Source of the DNA: Symbiodinium natans
Taxonomy: Eukaryota; Sar; Dinophyceae; Suessiales; Symbiodiniaceae
Assembly (NCBI GenBank): GCA_905221605.1
Contig: CAJNDS010002274.1
Coordinates: forward strand, 62,001 to 126,000
DNA length: 64,000 bases
Direction: 5' to 3'
The notes under the pieces were generated by a model, which saw only the letters and a program-made list of their open reading frames with translations, had not been told where the DNA came from and did not search any database. Below, piece after piece: positions 9,825 to 21,299 of this stretch. Both the position numbers and the translations under genes were made by a program. Position 1 is the stretch's first letter; every line of letters begins with the position of its first letter.

Positions 9825-12480
9825 TCACGTCTCAAGACTCTTGAATGCTGGAAGGAGACGGTGGGATCGGCACCGGTGAATACGATGGCCTCGATTGCCA
9901 AACACCACTGGAATACCGAAAGTCCCCATGTTCGGCACGTTCGGGTGCTTGGGTCTGGGCACAGCGACTTGCGAATGACGTGGATGGAGTGCTAGCGGAA
10001 GTGGCACGACTCCAGCTGGAACCTTTTCACAGGGCACCAGCGTGATCATGCTTGCACCTAAAAACCATAAACCCTCACAGCTAGGAAAAGAGCCGAACAG
10101 AGGAAAAAAGATGAAAAAAGTATGGCATGCAAGGTCTCCCCCCGCCTGGTTTATGCCAGGGCACAGGTTCGGCAGGACTGTCGGAACGGGTCTCACAGTG
10201 TTCGGAGTGTTCGGCCGTGCTTCGGGCCATGCCCGCCAGAAAGGCGATGGACCGGGCCAGGGCCCGCACCCGCAGGGCTCGCAGGGCCCGCAGGGCCCGC
10301 AGGGCCCGCCAGAGGCTGGTTGCCGCATGTCGCAACTCCGAGGCCTGGCTGGATGCATCGCAGGAGGGAAGGGGCTGATGCTGCCGATGCTGCCGATGCT
10401 GCCCATGCCTCCGAGCATGCCCTGATTCTCCCGCCATGGACTTGGAGATCGCGAATGGGGCCTGTAGGGAACCGCAGCTGGATTGTGCCTCTGCTCGAGA
10501 CCAGGCAGCGAATGTCTGGGCACCTGTCTCGCATCGGTGCTAAAATGCGCTGCCGGAGGTGCCATTTGCGAGCCATGGGTGCTGGACAGAGAGAGACCGG
10601 ACAGATTGCCGATGGCTGACGGCCTCCGGATCGGAGCTGCGTTCTCAGGACTCTGGATCCTGCCTGCACTAGAGATGGCAGGCTGAGCGCGAACTCCCGG
10701 CTCTGATGGTCCTGGTGGCGCTGGGCCAGCTGGGTGCTGGGCACGGCAGCGAAGCGGAGTTGGAATCGCCTGAATTGCTTGAAAGGCTTGAAGTGTCGGC
10801 ATGGCGGGCCCGGCACAGGCATCCTCTTTGTCTCGCAAATCGCGTGCTGACAGGACCGACTTGATTGGCACAGGCCGAGCCGCTTCGCCCTCGCAGCGAT
10901 CGGCCTCTGGAGCTTCCCGAGCTTCCCGAGCTTCCCCGACTTCGGGATCGTGGCTGTGAACCACAACAGCGGACCATGGTGACCAGGCCAGGGCATCGAC
11001 AATGGGAGAGGCTGCGGTCTCGACCTCGATCGCTGTCCCTGTCGCTTCAGCCTCTGAAGCTTCGGATTCACGGCCGCGAGGGATGGGAGGCCCGGCTCCA
11101 TTCCGCGGCTGTGGTCGCGTCTTCGCAGCCTGGTGAATAATGCGCACGAGCTGGAGAAAGTCGTAGATCTCGCTGTCCCGCTCCTTTTGCCACTTGAGAG
11201 GCAGCAAAGTCACAAGCGCCGGTGCCTCCGGCAATGCCTTGGGCTGCCGGGGCTGCAGCCAGGGAAGGAGTAGTTGGGTGAGAGGCCCGAGTGGCGTGTC
11301 CCTCGGGAGTCCGGCACATACTGACCGTGCGGTAGATCGCAGCTCTTGAAGGCTTCTGGCGATGCTCTCGGTCGCGTGATTTTGCAAACCTGCAGGAGCA
11401 GCCACATCCACAAAGGCCAAGATGGCCTCGTTGGCATCTCGACCATCTCGACCATCTCGACCATCTCGACCACTTTGTGAAACTTGTGAAATATGAAGCT
11501 GGAAGAAGACGTGTCCTCTTGAAGTCTCTGGGTTGGCTGGCAGCCTCTCAAAGTGTCGACGTGAATCACCTTCGAAAAGGAGGTTGTAGGCCTCGCTCTC
11601 GGTCTTCACACACTGACGCAGAAGTCCCACCAGCTGTGCCCCATCACTGCCTTCTGACAACCTGACAGGCCGCTTGCTTGCGCAGAGCAAGTCAATGATG
11701 CTGTCCCGGTAAAGCTCCTGTGCGATGGACGGTAGCAGGAAGGCAGTCTACTTCCTCAAACAAAAAACGCTTCGGACTCAAAGGCGAAAAATGGGATCCA
11801 TGGCCGAGCTGCAAAGAAGGAGACCTGGACCCGGTAGTCCGTGCGGTTCGGGCGCGCGCTGAGCATCTCGAAGAGGGCTGAAATCGAGCGTGGGACGAGG
11901 CCTCGATCCTCGAAGCGCCGTGGTCCCCCGGTCAGCGCGAACGTCTTCCCAGAGCCGCTGGCACCCAGCGCCAGAAAGCAGCAGCTGCTCGCGTGCTCCA
12001 GCGCCTCCTCCCGAATTCTCAACCAATCGCTTCAAGAAAAGACCATCGTGTGGAACCCCTTCCCCCCTGTTTCTCCCAAATGTAAGGGCTCAGAGCTGCG
12101 ACTTAACACCCCCCCAACCCCATTTACTGAAGCACGCAAGCTTGGCAAGAATCTATCTTGATGCCGCTGCTGTATCAAAGCAGGTTCCCTTGAAGCAACC
12201 AGTTTTGAACCCCGCAACCTGCCCACACCCAAAAACCTCAGCTTCCTCTGAACCAATCAATCGTGACGACAGAATGAATGGCTCGTTATACCGTGCGTGC
12301 CTGGACAGCCACCTGTGCAACCTCCTGGAAGATCCGGGCTTGGTTCTGGTGCTGGAAGACTCGGTCGAAAGCGAAGTCTCGAAGGACATCCTCCGCCTTC
12401 GGATCAAAAAAGACCAGGGGAGCAGCAAACTTGGCAGGTATCAGGTGCCTGTCGCTCTTGCGTTGTCTCCGACTCCTCAC
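9825..12480 (-). CDS. Divergent kinesin motor protein (degenerate switch II), multi-exon
   Basis: Exon 12,480-12,290 holds DFAFDRVFQHQNQARIFQEV, the kinesin FxFDxVF..x.Q..vf element. Exon 12,022-11,800 has the P-loop GASGSGKTFALTGG, then RGLVPRSISALFEML. The long exon ending at 9,825 begins near 11,712 with ELYRDSIIDLL (family E-I-Y-N-E-x-I-x-D-L-L). It then carries NPETSRGHVFFQLHI (switch I, usually NxxSSRSH), AFVDVAAPAG (switch II, usually DLAGSE) and SIARSLQELR, followed by TPLGPLTQLLLPWL. Switch II lacks the conserved Gly and Glu, and switch I has Ser to Gly, so ATPase coupling may be lost. A GRD repeat interrupts the loop between switch I and switch II. The tail is Pro/Ser-rich with PCGPCGPCEPCG. 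The N-terminal exon (VRVRP motif) was not found. Confidence 0.8.
10190..10310. repeat. GCAGGGCCC 9-bp repeat inside kinesin tail coding sequence
   Basis: Tandem CGCAGGGCC units near 10,270-10,310 encode the GPCGPCGPCEPC stretch of the kinesin tail on the minus strand. Confidence 0.8.
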
Positions 12481-12499
12481 CTTGCATTTTCTTGCATGG

Positions 12500-13230
12500 G
12501 CACACTGACTGGCATGCTACGCTACTTCCACAGCATTGCATCCAAGGGGACCTATTCCAGGCAGCTTCATCCGGACCTTAACCATCCAGGCATCCACTAC
12601 ATTGCGACTGATGCAGCTCAGTAGCTGCCGCCAGTGGACTGAAGTTTGGCTGAAGCTGATCTCTGGACACTGCTCAGATTCGGGATGGACCACGCAAAAG
12701 CAGCGGGCCTCTCAGTTCTGCGCCAAGCACTTCGCATCGCAAGGCACATGCCATGCTGCAGCGCAATGTTTCATCATCTTTGGCCTTGACCCTGCCAATC
12801 ATGCTGCAGCTCCCACAAGCCATGGCGCTCGACTATTGAGGTCCCATGGCTCTCGAGCACCTGCAAAGGACCTATCAAGTGCATGCAAGATCACGGCATG
12901 GAATGCTGCCAACACCTACTTGGCCTTCAAACGGCCCTCTCATGCAGCCCTTTTGTTCACGAACCCCAACGCAGCACATCCTACGGAGTTTTCACTCCAA
13001 TCTGCCATGGCCCACGGTCACCGTATGTTTCATTCTTAGCAATGTGCGGAATGTGGCATTGTTCTGAGTGGGCAGCAGGAAAAGAAACTTGAAAATTGGT
13101 CTGGGCTTAAAGCCCTCATCTGGAGGTGGGACTTGCGAAGAGCTTTGAAACCGGCATGTTCTCGCGTGCCCAGCCGCCTTGGGCACCTGGGCAGACTCAG
13201 GCCGACTCAGGCCACGTAGATGCGCTTGAA
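12500..13230. other. No supported exon
   Basis: The missing N-terminal exon(s) of the kinesin should lie here or further up, but no VRVRP-like motif was seen on the minus strand. Confidence 0.35.
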
Positions 13231-13237
13231 GACCAGC

Positions 13238-13928
13238 TCAATCTCGCCTCAGCATCAGCAAACCTTCAGGTCTCTTCCGGCCTCTTCTGTCAGTTTTTTC
13301 TGTACGGACCCTCAGCATCCACCAGGTACTGCAAGGCATCCTCGTAAGGCTTGTCCTCCACCTCACGGCCCCCGAACATTGGGGATGTTGCAACAAACGA
13401 GTGGAAAAAAGAGAGAGCTGTCTTTTGCTGTCTCTGAACTTTGCAGATTTTGCCATGCGATACCATGGCGGGGCACGTCGACGCCATTCACAGAGGCGAG
13501 GAAGTCACCACTCTCGACCTGCCCGATTTTTCAGCAGAGAGCGACTCACAGGCCGTGTGCCGACATACTGCCGACCATATGGCAAAATCGGTGCGCGCCT
13601 CGCCATCCTTGAAGGCGGAGCCTTCCTCTAGCACGCGAAGGACCCAAACTCTGTTGGGATCGTTCTCGCCTTGGGAAATTGGGGAAGCCCGAGCCCCCCC
13701 AAGGTCTGAGCTCGCAAAGATGTGAGGCCATATGTGAGGCAGGCGACGTTCTTCGAACTCGATGCCTAACGGCTTCTGAAGCGTGACCTCTGCAAGACTC
13801 TCATGTTGCACGCAAAATTCCACGGTCTGCCCCGCGCTGCTCTCCCCGCTTGCTTTCGACATCCCGTGCCAGACCCTGTGCAGACATCCGAGAACACTTC
13901 CAACTGCGAACCCGTGCTCTGCTTGCAA
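13238..13928 (-). CDS. PDZ-like domain protein, partial, at least two exons
   Basis: Minus-strand blocks read VTLQKPLGIEFEE (about 13,795-13,755), then RVWVLRVLEEGSAFKDG (about 13,655-13,605), then MFGGREVEDKPYEDALQYLV followed by DAEGP (about 13,385-13,310). The order 'leucine-rich strand with LGIEFEE', 'V.V..V..GSA..DG' and 'sYe.AL..L..AEGP' is that of PDZ-like ligand-binding domains, common and very divergent in dinoflagellates and diatoms. The blocks are in different frames, so introns fall between them. The partner and cellular role are unknown. Confidence 0.45.
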
Positions 13929-14005
13929 TCGCCAGCGTCAAAGCTAAAGATGTGCTGCCGGCTGAAGCTTCGCTGAGCCAAAGATCAGCTTCATCCATCC
14001 TCACT

Positions 14006-14533
14006 CTATACTAACCTCCTGTCGGAGACGTCACAGCTTAAGCTCTGTTGTGCTCTGCCTGATGTTTTTCGTCTTGCTCCAGGGTGTGCCCTTGTTTTGC
14101 TCCGCAACGGGCTTTCGGATGCCTCGGGCTGGAGCAATTCAGCCGCCGGAGCCACAGCCACGTTGTCTAGATTTCTGTTCGCGCATGCTAGCAGTTGCCT
14201 GGGGCCCTGTGCTTTGCACAACTGCCTCTTGCTCCATGGGCGTGGTTGCAACATGATGCGACGTTGAACCCCGTAACCTCCCTTGCCCTCTCTTCCATAG
14301 CAGTGCTCCAGTAGTGCCAGGTCTTCTTTCATTGCTGGCAGTTGCCACTTGCCAGATGCAAAGCTCCTTGCTTGAGGCTTGAGGCTTCGGGCTTTAGAGC
14401 CCAGGTCCTTTCTCAAGACCTCATGATAGCTCAACTGGGCGTTTGAAGTTGCTGACTTCTGTGTCCTGGATAGCTGCTTGTTTGTCAGGTGTTCCAGCAC
14501 CCGTGCTGTTGACAGAGTGTCTGCCCCACTCAC
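14006..14533 (-). CDS. Hypothetical protein exon
   Basis: A 175-codon open frame on the same strand as its neighbours. The first 90 residues look protein-like (ARVLEHLTNKQLSRTQKSAT, later LPAMKEDLALLEHCYG), while the last part is Arg/Ala-rich and may be intron. No family was recognised. Confidence 0.25.
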   Translation of the reverse strand: MSGADTLSTARVLEHLTNKQLSRTQKSATSNAQLSYHEVLRKDLGSKARSLKPQARSFASGKWQLPAMKEDLALLEHCYGREGKGGYGVQRRIMLQPRPWSKRQLCKAQGPRQLLACANRNLDNVAVAPAAELLQPEASESPLRSKTRAHPGARRKTSGRAQQSLSCDVSDRRLV

Positions 14534-14713
14534 AGCTCATCGTCTGGCATTCAGCACGGCTTGGTTAGCTAGCACCTGCTTCCAAGCAACATGATGTAAG
14601 AACCTTTGGAATCGAACTTGGAGAAAACTGTGCTGTGTTTCGGAAACGCAAAATGCCCATGAATGCGGTTGTGTTGCCTTGATGTCGATGGTGGTCATGT
14701 CTCTGGCGCCCAC

Positions 14714-15430
14714 CTATCGCAAAAAAAGGGTGTCTTTAACGGAGTCTAACACGTGGTCGAACAAGGCGAAGCCGGGGCGCTGGGGCCGTTGCACCGTGCT
14801 GGGCCGAGCCTCGTTGACGCCTTTTCTCTGCGCCGCGTTCCACATGGCCATCTGCGCAAGATCGGCGCTTTCGAGCCCACTTTGGAGTGCGGCAAAGGCC
14901 AAACTGCCAAACTCCCCCACCTTGCGCAGCCGCACTTTCCTTTCATAGGCCGACTCCTTGTAGTCCGGCGACTGCTTCCTCTCGCTGATCATGCTTTGGC
15001 CCATGGATGTGACCCCAACAAAGCCCTCCCCACGCCCTCACATGATCTCACTCTTCCAGAAAAGTCTTCGGGCGCCCCATCGCCTCTTTCGCGCATTGAT
15101 CCGCTCGATTTGTCGCTGGAACGCCTCCTCCGTCACCGATCTCATGCTTCACTATGCTTCACTATGCTTCACTGCTTCACATCCTACTCAATCACTACTT
15201 TTCAGACACAATCTTAAACATAGCTGAGGAGGCGACGTCCTTCCAATCAGGCCTGACGGTCAGAGGAACTGTTCTCGCATCTTCGCAGATTGGCAAAGAA
15301 AGGCGCAGCAGCAGATGGCTTTTGGCCGAGCAGCTCTGGAGCCGGCTCTTCCGCCTTTTTCCCCTTGGGCAAACCCGGATGCTGCACAACAAGCATCAAC
15401 AAGCTAGACATTCTGGGAGCATGCTTCAAA
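14714..15430 (-). CDS. Hypothetical multi-exon gene
   Basis: Blocks in coding order: PKGKKAEEPAPELLGQKPSA (about 15,365-15,305), RPDWKDVASSAMFKIVSEK (about 15,250-15,197), MRSVTEEAFQRQIERINARK (about 15,145-15,085) and a long block at 15,000-14,716. The last starts SERKQSPDYKESAYERKVRL and runs through FAALQSGLESADLAQMAMWN to a final DSVKDTLFLR. The composition is charged and helical, and the frame changes between blocks suggest introns. No domain was recognised. This is the most convincing unnamed coding block between the PDZ-like gene and the kinase. Confidence 0.4.
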
Positions 15431-15494
15431 TATCTTCAATGTGCTTCACAACGCCCTGTCGGAGCCTGCGGATATGTGCATACGCTGCAAGTTC

Positions 15495-16100
15495 TCAGGC
15501 TGAGAAGTCTTTTTGAGGTCTTGTTAAGTCTTGTGAAGTCTTTTGCAACATCTGTTGAGGTGCTGGCGTCCATTGGTCCGAGGAAGCCTCGCTGTGCCTG
15601 AATGCTTCCACATTCGCGGAGATTAAGGCTGCTTTGTCAGAAGCTGTTTTGTCAGAGGCTGTTGTCAGAGGCTTGAGGCCTGGTACATGACTTCGACGAT
15701 CAAAGCCCTGAGCACCACTGAGCGCGATTGGGGTGCAAGGGACGAGTCCGTGGCACGTCATCACAGCAAGTTGCCCGGCAAAGCCAATAAGGCTCGGGCA
15801 CAGCACCGAGCAGAGAGACCATCAGAAGGGGGCGATTTGCGGACCTCTCAAACGACATAAGCGCTCAGTATGCTGAGTAAGAGCCTGCTTCAAACACCGC
15901 AACGAAGATCGCAACTTGCAGCCATGCCTGGCAGCCATCTTCGCCCTGCCAGGCCTTAAGACGGTCAAGCTGCTCACGTCCCCGAAAACATTACTAGAAA
16001 GGATTGAAGAACCTCCTTGTCAAGTTAATCCCCCCTCCAAAGCAACTCCAAGCGACATGTCGAAGGACCGGGGGGGAAACCCTTGGCCCAGGCTCTCTGC
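15495..16100. other. No supported gene
   Basis: Only unremarkable short frames. Confidence 0.35.
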
Positions 16101-16157
16101 TCTGCCCTTGAACTGCAGAGGCTGCAGAACCAACTCCTACGCAAAACGAGCCAGCTC

Positions 16158-17866
16158 CTACGGTTGAGGGTGCACAAAACACCGCGGACTGCGAGCGCAG
16201 TCGCAGGCGCAGGACCTCAGGAATCGGAGAGAAGAACCGTTGAGGATGAGGGACCTTTTGGGGCAATCCTTCCCCAAGATGTCCAATCTCTTGGATATGC
16301 CAACAGAGAGTCGTTCGTGCATCTTTTTGATGAGATGCGCCAGCTTGCCGTAGAAACTCATGTCCTATCATATATCCGTCCGTATATATCTCGACCGCAG
16401 TGCTCGCCACATTCATCGCTCCTAGGTCCGGGCGCCTGCTCCAGCAGGTGTTGTCGACCCGTGCACACGGTGGACAAGCGTGAGAGCAACAAAATTCACA
16501 ACAATCTGTCGGTCATTGTCATCTTTGCGTAGGCGGCCCACGCCGCTCCCCGATCAACACACATGCTAAGGATCAACTGAACTTAGGAGCAGGGGCCCGA
16601 AATGGCACGGAGCGGCACCTTTGCCGACTCCTGGGAACAGCCAAGCATTGCCTAGCAGCCCGAATTGCTCAAAGTAAGCCATAGTCTCAAAGCCGGTGGT
16701 TTCTTCCGACGCCTTATGGCGCCCTGGCGCGGTCTGCTACCGCCATCGCCAAGAAGCCAAAGACCTGGGCCTCTCAAAAATCACAACTCCAAGAGTGGGC
16801 CTCGCAAACACGTCTGGCGTCAGGTCTTCGATGGGCGCACATTGGCGGTGACCACTGCAAGTCAAAAGTATTCAATCAATAGGTTGCTGTGCCACTGGTC
16901 GTGCACGCTGGTACTGCATGGTTGAAAGTTTTCAAAGGTGTGACGGCAACTACGAAACAAGTTGTCGGCCCTTCTGGGGGGGGGTGGTTGCAGCCCGGAC
17001 AGGGCAGGTTCTATGCCGCTGCCAGAGACCACAAGCCCAATGTGCTGCAGGAGTCCTGCTGCAGCACCCTACGGTGAATCAAAGGCCTCGTCACATGTCA
17101 GCTTCGCAGTCAAAGACTTGGGCAGCACTTTGACTGCGTGGATCAAAATGGACACTTGCCTTCTGACAAGTTTTCCAGATCTGTCGTAAATGAAGCCATG
17201 CATGGGCTTCTCGTTGGAAGAGGTGCTACTCCCTCCCTTTTGCCTTCCGAATCGGTTTCTCAGGCTCTTATCTTCAACTGTGGTCCAAACAGTCCGCACG
17301 TCCCTGGCTTTGCTTGTCTTGCCATCAGCCGCACGATGCAGTTGCTGCGCAGCTTCTGGCAGAAGTATGTGAACTCCCTCGACTTTGGCTCTCCTATGCA
17401 GTTCATGACCATATAAAGATGCCCGTTAGTTCGTTATTTGTGTTTGTTTGCATGGACTGATGGACACACTGTGGTCAACAGCCAACTGCTCCGCAAAAGT
17501 GCTGCCTCCAACACAACACCAAATCGATTGCAAATATGTAGGCTGATCATGGCTAATCACGGCTATCCCGTCGACCACGACTGTGAATTATGAAAAACAA
17601 CCCGCATCTGCAATCCACCAGAGGGTCCTCTGACGGGTCCGAAAAAGCAAACGGCAACAATACTCTCTTGATCCATTGCTTAAAGGCATGGACAATTTGG
17701 CCTTACTAACTGACAGGTTCACCTGTTGCTTGAGCATCTGCGGGTGAGAACTTTGCTGCGCCGGAGAAGTCTTCCTAAATGCAGTAGCAGAAGACTTCAT
17801 CACAGATTCGAGTGCATGCTGCAAAGCCGCAAGGGTGGCATCCCGCGCGAACTCCTGACATTGCAA
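16158..17866 (-). CDS. Hypothetical exons (three blocks)
   Basis: Three minus-strand blocks look coding. 17,866-17,650 includes LQCQEFARDATLAALQHALE. 17,215-17,075 includes GFIYDRSGKLVRRQVSILIH, followed by AVKVLPKSLTAKLT. 16,361-16,240 includes FYGKLAHLIKKMHERLSVGI, followed by SKRLDILGKDCPK. They may belong to one gene or to several. Helical, basic character; no family recognised. Confidence 0.3.
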
Positions 17867-17879
17867 TTCCCCCTCTCAA

Positions 17880-19010
17880 CTCGCCCCTTGAGGTAGAGGG
17901 GCTCAATGTGATCAATATGGCTCAGAACAATCCATAAGGAGGCAAAAGGCTCTGGCCAGAGATGCCAAGCTTGCCACCCAGTCTAATGCTGAGGCAGGAC
18001 AAGCGAAATGCCCCAGCACCGGGAAAGCCCCAAAACCGGGTGAAACAGCATAGAACTCTCTGCTGAACGACCACATGCTGCCACCATCATCAACAACTGT
18101 TTCGTCCACGAGTTATCGAAAGACGTGATGAGGATATGAAGGATCTTCATCGGTCAGCATACGCCATGTCTAACAAGTAACAACCGGCCGAAACAAACAC
18201 GTCAGCGGCGCGTGGCAGATGTGGCAGCTAGTCGAAAAAGCACTTCCCCAGCCTGGATCTGAACTACTACCAATCAAGAACCAGCTCTTGAGGCCATACA
18301 TCGCCGTGTGTCTCGTCAGGCGGCAGCTTTACAAAGGAGGCGAAAAATCCTGGGGCAGATCTGCGAGAAACACAAGCATCAACGTTCCCAGCCCAGCACT
18401 ACCACCCTTGCCTCTTGAACGTCTTTGGGCACACATCGAGGTTCCAATTGAGCAGCTCCAAAAATCGAGCCTGAACCACGCAGCATAAATCAAGCCCCTG
18501 AGCATCTCTTCCGAAAACATTCGGGTTCAGGGGATACTAGGCCAATGTCGCAAGGCGCGCTTGCCAATTTTCTTGTCTTGCCGAGCTTGCTCAGTCAGGA
18601 AATCACATGAAAGCTCTGAGCGTCTGCGCGCTGCAACATAGGGCAAAGCTGTCGTGGACTGACCCCATTTCCGGAATCTTCAGGAGTGTTCAGATTCATT
18701 GTCGGATGTTCAGGGGCTGACCTACAGATCCGTTATTTTCACGAGTGCCTAAATTCATGTTCAGCAACCGGGATCATTTTCAGGAGTGTAAAGATTCATT
18801 GTCAGGAGCGCACTCCTGGATACTAACCGTTACTAACCCAGAGCTGCAAACACATCCCTGCAAATGCAGAACATGATCTGCACACCCTGAAGATGTTCTC
18901 TTGAACTCCATGAATCCCGGCATTCCTGAAAACCAAGAGGAGCTGGAAATGAACCACCACTTGAGAACACGAATTCCTGCTCTCCTGAATCCGAATCATG
19001 GGCGCATCTG
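17880..19010. other. No supported gene; short repeated words
   Basis: Contains repeated TTCAGGAGTGT and GATTCATTGTC words at 18,680-18,810, each pair about 100 bp apart, and two TACTAACC words at 18,823-18,837. No coding block is visible. Confidence 0.4.
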
Positions 19011-19021
19011 AACTCTTTTTT

Positions 19022-19390
19022 TCAAATCGAGAAGGCGATTCCGACGGCCAGCATTGGATGAAAGTCTCGGAGAAGAGTCACCACTTGGTCCATCCGTAAA
19101 CCGCAGCCAGCGCAATCCTGATTGCCGGGACGCACGCAGTCCCCGGGAACCCATCTCGCCGTTCTGCATCTTCTGGGGCTCGTGAGCGTCCAAAAATCTA
19201 GTGGCCTGCTCCGTCCGCCATGGGCTGGGAGTGCTGCCTTCCATTCGATGCCATCGGCCATCGCAGCAGGGCGAAAAGCACGGAACTGCGATGCGCACCG
19301 AGCGACTTTGACTTCAAAAGTCGAACTTGAAGCTGCGGGCTTTTTCGGTAGGATGTTGAGCCAATCAATGGTGGAGGATAAAGCAAACAA
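19022..19390 (-). CDS. Hypothetical exon
   Basis: A 122-codon open frame with STIDWLNILPKKPAASSSTF near its start and MADGIEWKAALPAHGG in the middle. No family match; it could be an exon or a chance frame. Confidence 0.2.
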   Translation of the reverse strand: MFALSSTIDWLNILPKKPAASSSTFEVKVARCASQFRAFRPAAMADGIEWKAALPAHGGRSRPLDFWTLTSPRRCRTARWVPGDCVRPGNQDCAGCGLRMDQVVTLLRDFHPMLAVGIAFSI

Positions 19391-19429
19391 ACCAAAACAA
19401 GACAGAAACGACAGAGAGAAGAAGCAACA

Positions 19430-20100
19430 AGAGTGAGAGAGAGAGAGAGGAAAAAAGAAAGCTTTTAAAATGATCTTCCCTCCGGAGAATGTCTCTGAGT
19501 TGCCTCAAGCTTGTTCAGATCCGGTACGCTCACGCCGGCGGCCTCACTTGGGTACACTGTGAGATTCTTGCTTCCGAAAGCGGCTGCATGCTCTGGCACA
19601 AGTACACAACCATTGTTGGGCACCACCAAACGAGAGCGAGACATGCGCATAGAATGTGTTGTCGTACATGTACAACTGTTGCTGCCTGGCAGAAGAACCC
19701 TAAGGACCCGCTTTGGGCAACAAGGACATGCGAGGGCCTTCCACGAGGTGAGCCATGGATTAAACAAGGATTAAAGAAGCGGTCAACAGCAAAAAGGTGC
19801 CAGCTGCACTTCGCCGCAGTGGTCACAGCCTCGGCTTGTCAGGGTTCCCTCATACTCTCAGGGTACTCTCAGGCTTCCCCGTTGGGGCTCAGGCCGCCAG
19901 GAGAAGACGATGAATCGTCTGCGTGTTGACTTCCACCTGTTGCATGTTCATGTTCTCTGCTCCGTCTAAAGATGGCCGAATGCCTCGGGTCCTTGCAACT
20001 TTTATTGCTCCCGCATGGAGCATAGGGTGTCGCCCTTGGGATGCTCATGGCTGCCGCTGGTAAAAAAGCGGTTTTGTTGAGCCACCTTTGCTGCCTTTGC
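19430..20100. other. No supported gene; GA microsatellite at 19,434-19,452
   Basis: Overlapping frames occur on both strands without motifs. Confidence 0.35.
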
Positions 20101-20441
20101 TGTGATGCGTAGTTTTGTATTGCCAGAGTTTTGCCTTCTGTTGCCTTTCAACGAGGAGGATTTCGGTCGCGATAGGCCAACGAACAGAAAGTTCGTGCAA
20201 GCTGTTTTGGACAGGATCTCCAGAAAAGATCAGAAAAGCATCTGCCCATTGGAGTGCTACGTGTCAAGAATCCCTGCGCCCGCCTTTGCTCGGAAGATCT
20301 AGGAAGGGGACTGGGGACATCATGGGACATTCGTGACATCAGCCCTCCGCTGCGGCTCCGAGCAAGCTCACGCGAAACGCTGAACCTTGTGGTGAACACA
20401 TTGGTGGTGTGAGGCCTTGGCTTCTCACCACCTGACAAGAC

Positions 20442-20582
20442 CTAGTAGTCATCTCGCAAGACGTCCTCGTCACACCGAAACGCCCTTCCTTGTGCACGCG
20501 ACGTCCGTGTACCTTCCCGTGACTTTCCCCGTGGCTTCTGAAGCTCCTTCTTCTCATCATCCGAAAGGGGTAAGGAGTCCAT
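20442..20582 (-). CDS. Short ORF behind a relic spliced leader (46 codons or first exon)
   Basis: The first ATG on the minus strand below the spliced-leader relic is at 20,582, after a leader of about 78 bases. It opens MDSLPLSDDEKKELQKPRGK and runs 46 codons to TAG at 20,442-20,444, directly before GTCTTG. It may be a complete small basic protein or, more likely, a first exon whose donor lies at or before the stop. No family recognised. Its main support is the position relative to the leader relic. Confidence 0.35.
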   Translation of the reverse strand: MDSLPLSDDEKKELQKPRGKSREGTRTSRAQGRAFRCDEDVLRDDY

Positions 20583-20660
20583 CCTCACAAACCACCCTCA
20601 GTGCGAAGGCCGGGGGTCAAAGGCCGGCCACCGCAACCAGAGTACAATCGAAAGCTGAAC

Positions 20661-20675
20661 CTTGAGCCAAAATGG
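20661..20675 (-). other. Relic of the dinoflagellate spliced leader (DinoSL)
   Basis: On the minus strand this reads CCATTTTGGCTCAAG, the last 15 bases of the conserved 22-base leader that dinoflagellates trans-splice onto nuclear mRNAs. The upstream CCGTAG part is absent. Truncation at exactly that AG is known for leaders left in genes that went through an mRNA intermediate and were re-inserted. A chance 15-base match in 64 kb is very unlikely. Confidence 0.87.
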
Positions 20676-21134
20676 TATTCACAGCACCTCTCCGGACCAC
20701 ACAGGGCATTTGTGGCTGCTGATGCCTTGCCGCGGTTGGTCTCAGAGATCCTGCACAGATAGGCGAAGGCCCAAACCTCGAGGGAAGACAACTCACACTT
20801 CTTGGAAGGTGCGAACAAGACTTTCACCAGGCGCGGTACGAAGGTTGTTGTATCGCAGCAGCAAGTCCTAAAGTTCTGACGCATGCCTCATGGAATCCCA
20901 TGTTAAGCGTGTACGCCCCAAAAGCGGAGAATCAGTGAGCTCCTGTACAACTGCCAAATGTAGTCGTGGATATCAGGCGGCTCACCATTGAAGTCGAAAC
21001 CTGGTCCGATGGAAACACCACATTCCAATTCTCGGCGTACACCGAAAGCAGCTCTGAATTCTTCGCTCTTCGGCCAGTCTTAGGCTGTCGCAACTGCGAC
21101 GTCCTGTCGGAGCCGCTGCCGCAGCCTGATCTGT

Positions 21135-21290
21135 ATATCCATATATATATATATATACATATACATATACATATATTTATTTATATATGGATATATATAT
21201 ATATATATGGATATATATATATATATATTCTAGATAGATATATATATATATACATCTATACACATGTTTATATGTCGATGCGTGTGTATG
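21135..21290. repeat. TA/ATATGG microsatellite
   Basis: Long TATATA runs with interspersed ATGG and ACAT variants, followed by a GTGTGT run. Open frames made of Ile/Tyr repeats here are artefacts. Confidence 0.95.
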
Positions 21291-21299
21291 TGTGTGTGT

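Noticed and set aside
20102-20302. Plus-strand frame with RDRPTNRKFVQAVLDRISRK
   Set aside because: Looks protein-like, but the minus strand of the same DNA is also open, no family was recognised and all good genes nearby are minus; left out for lack of support.
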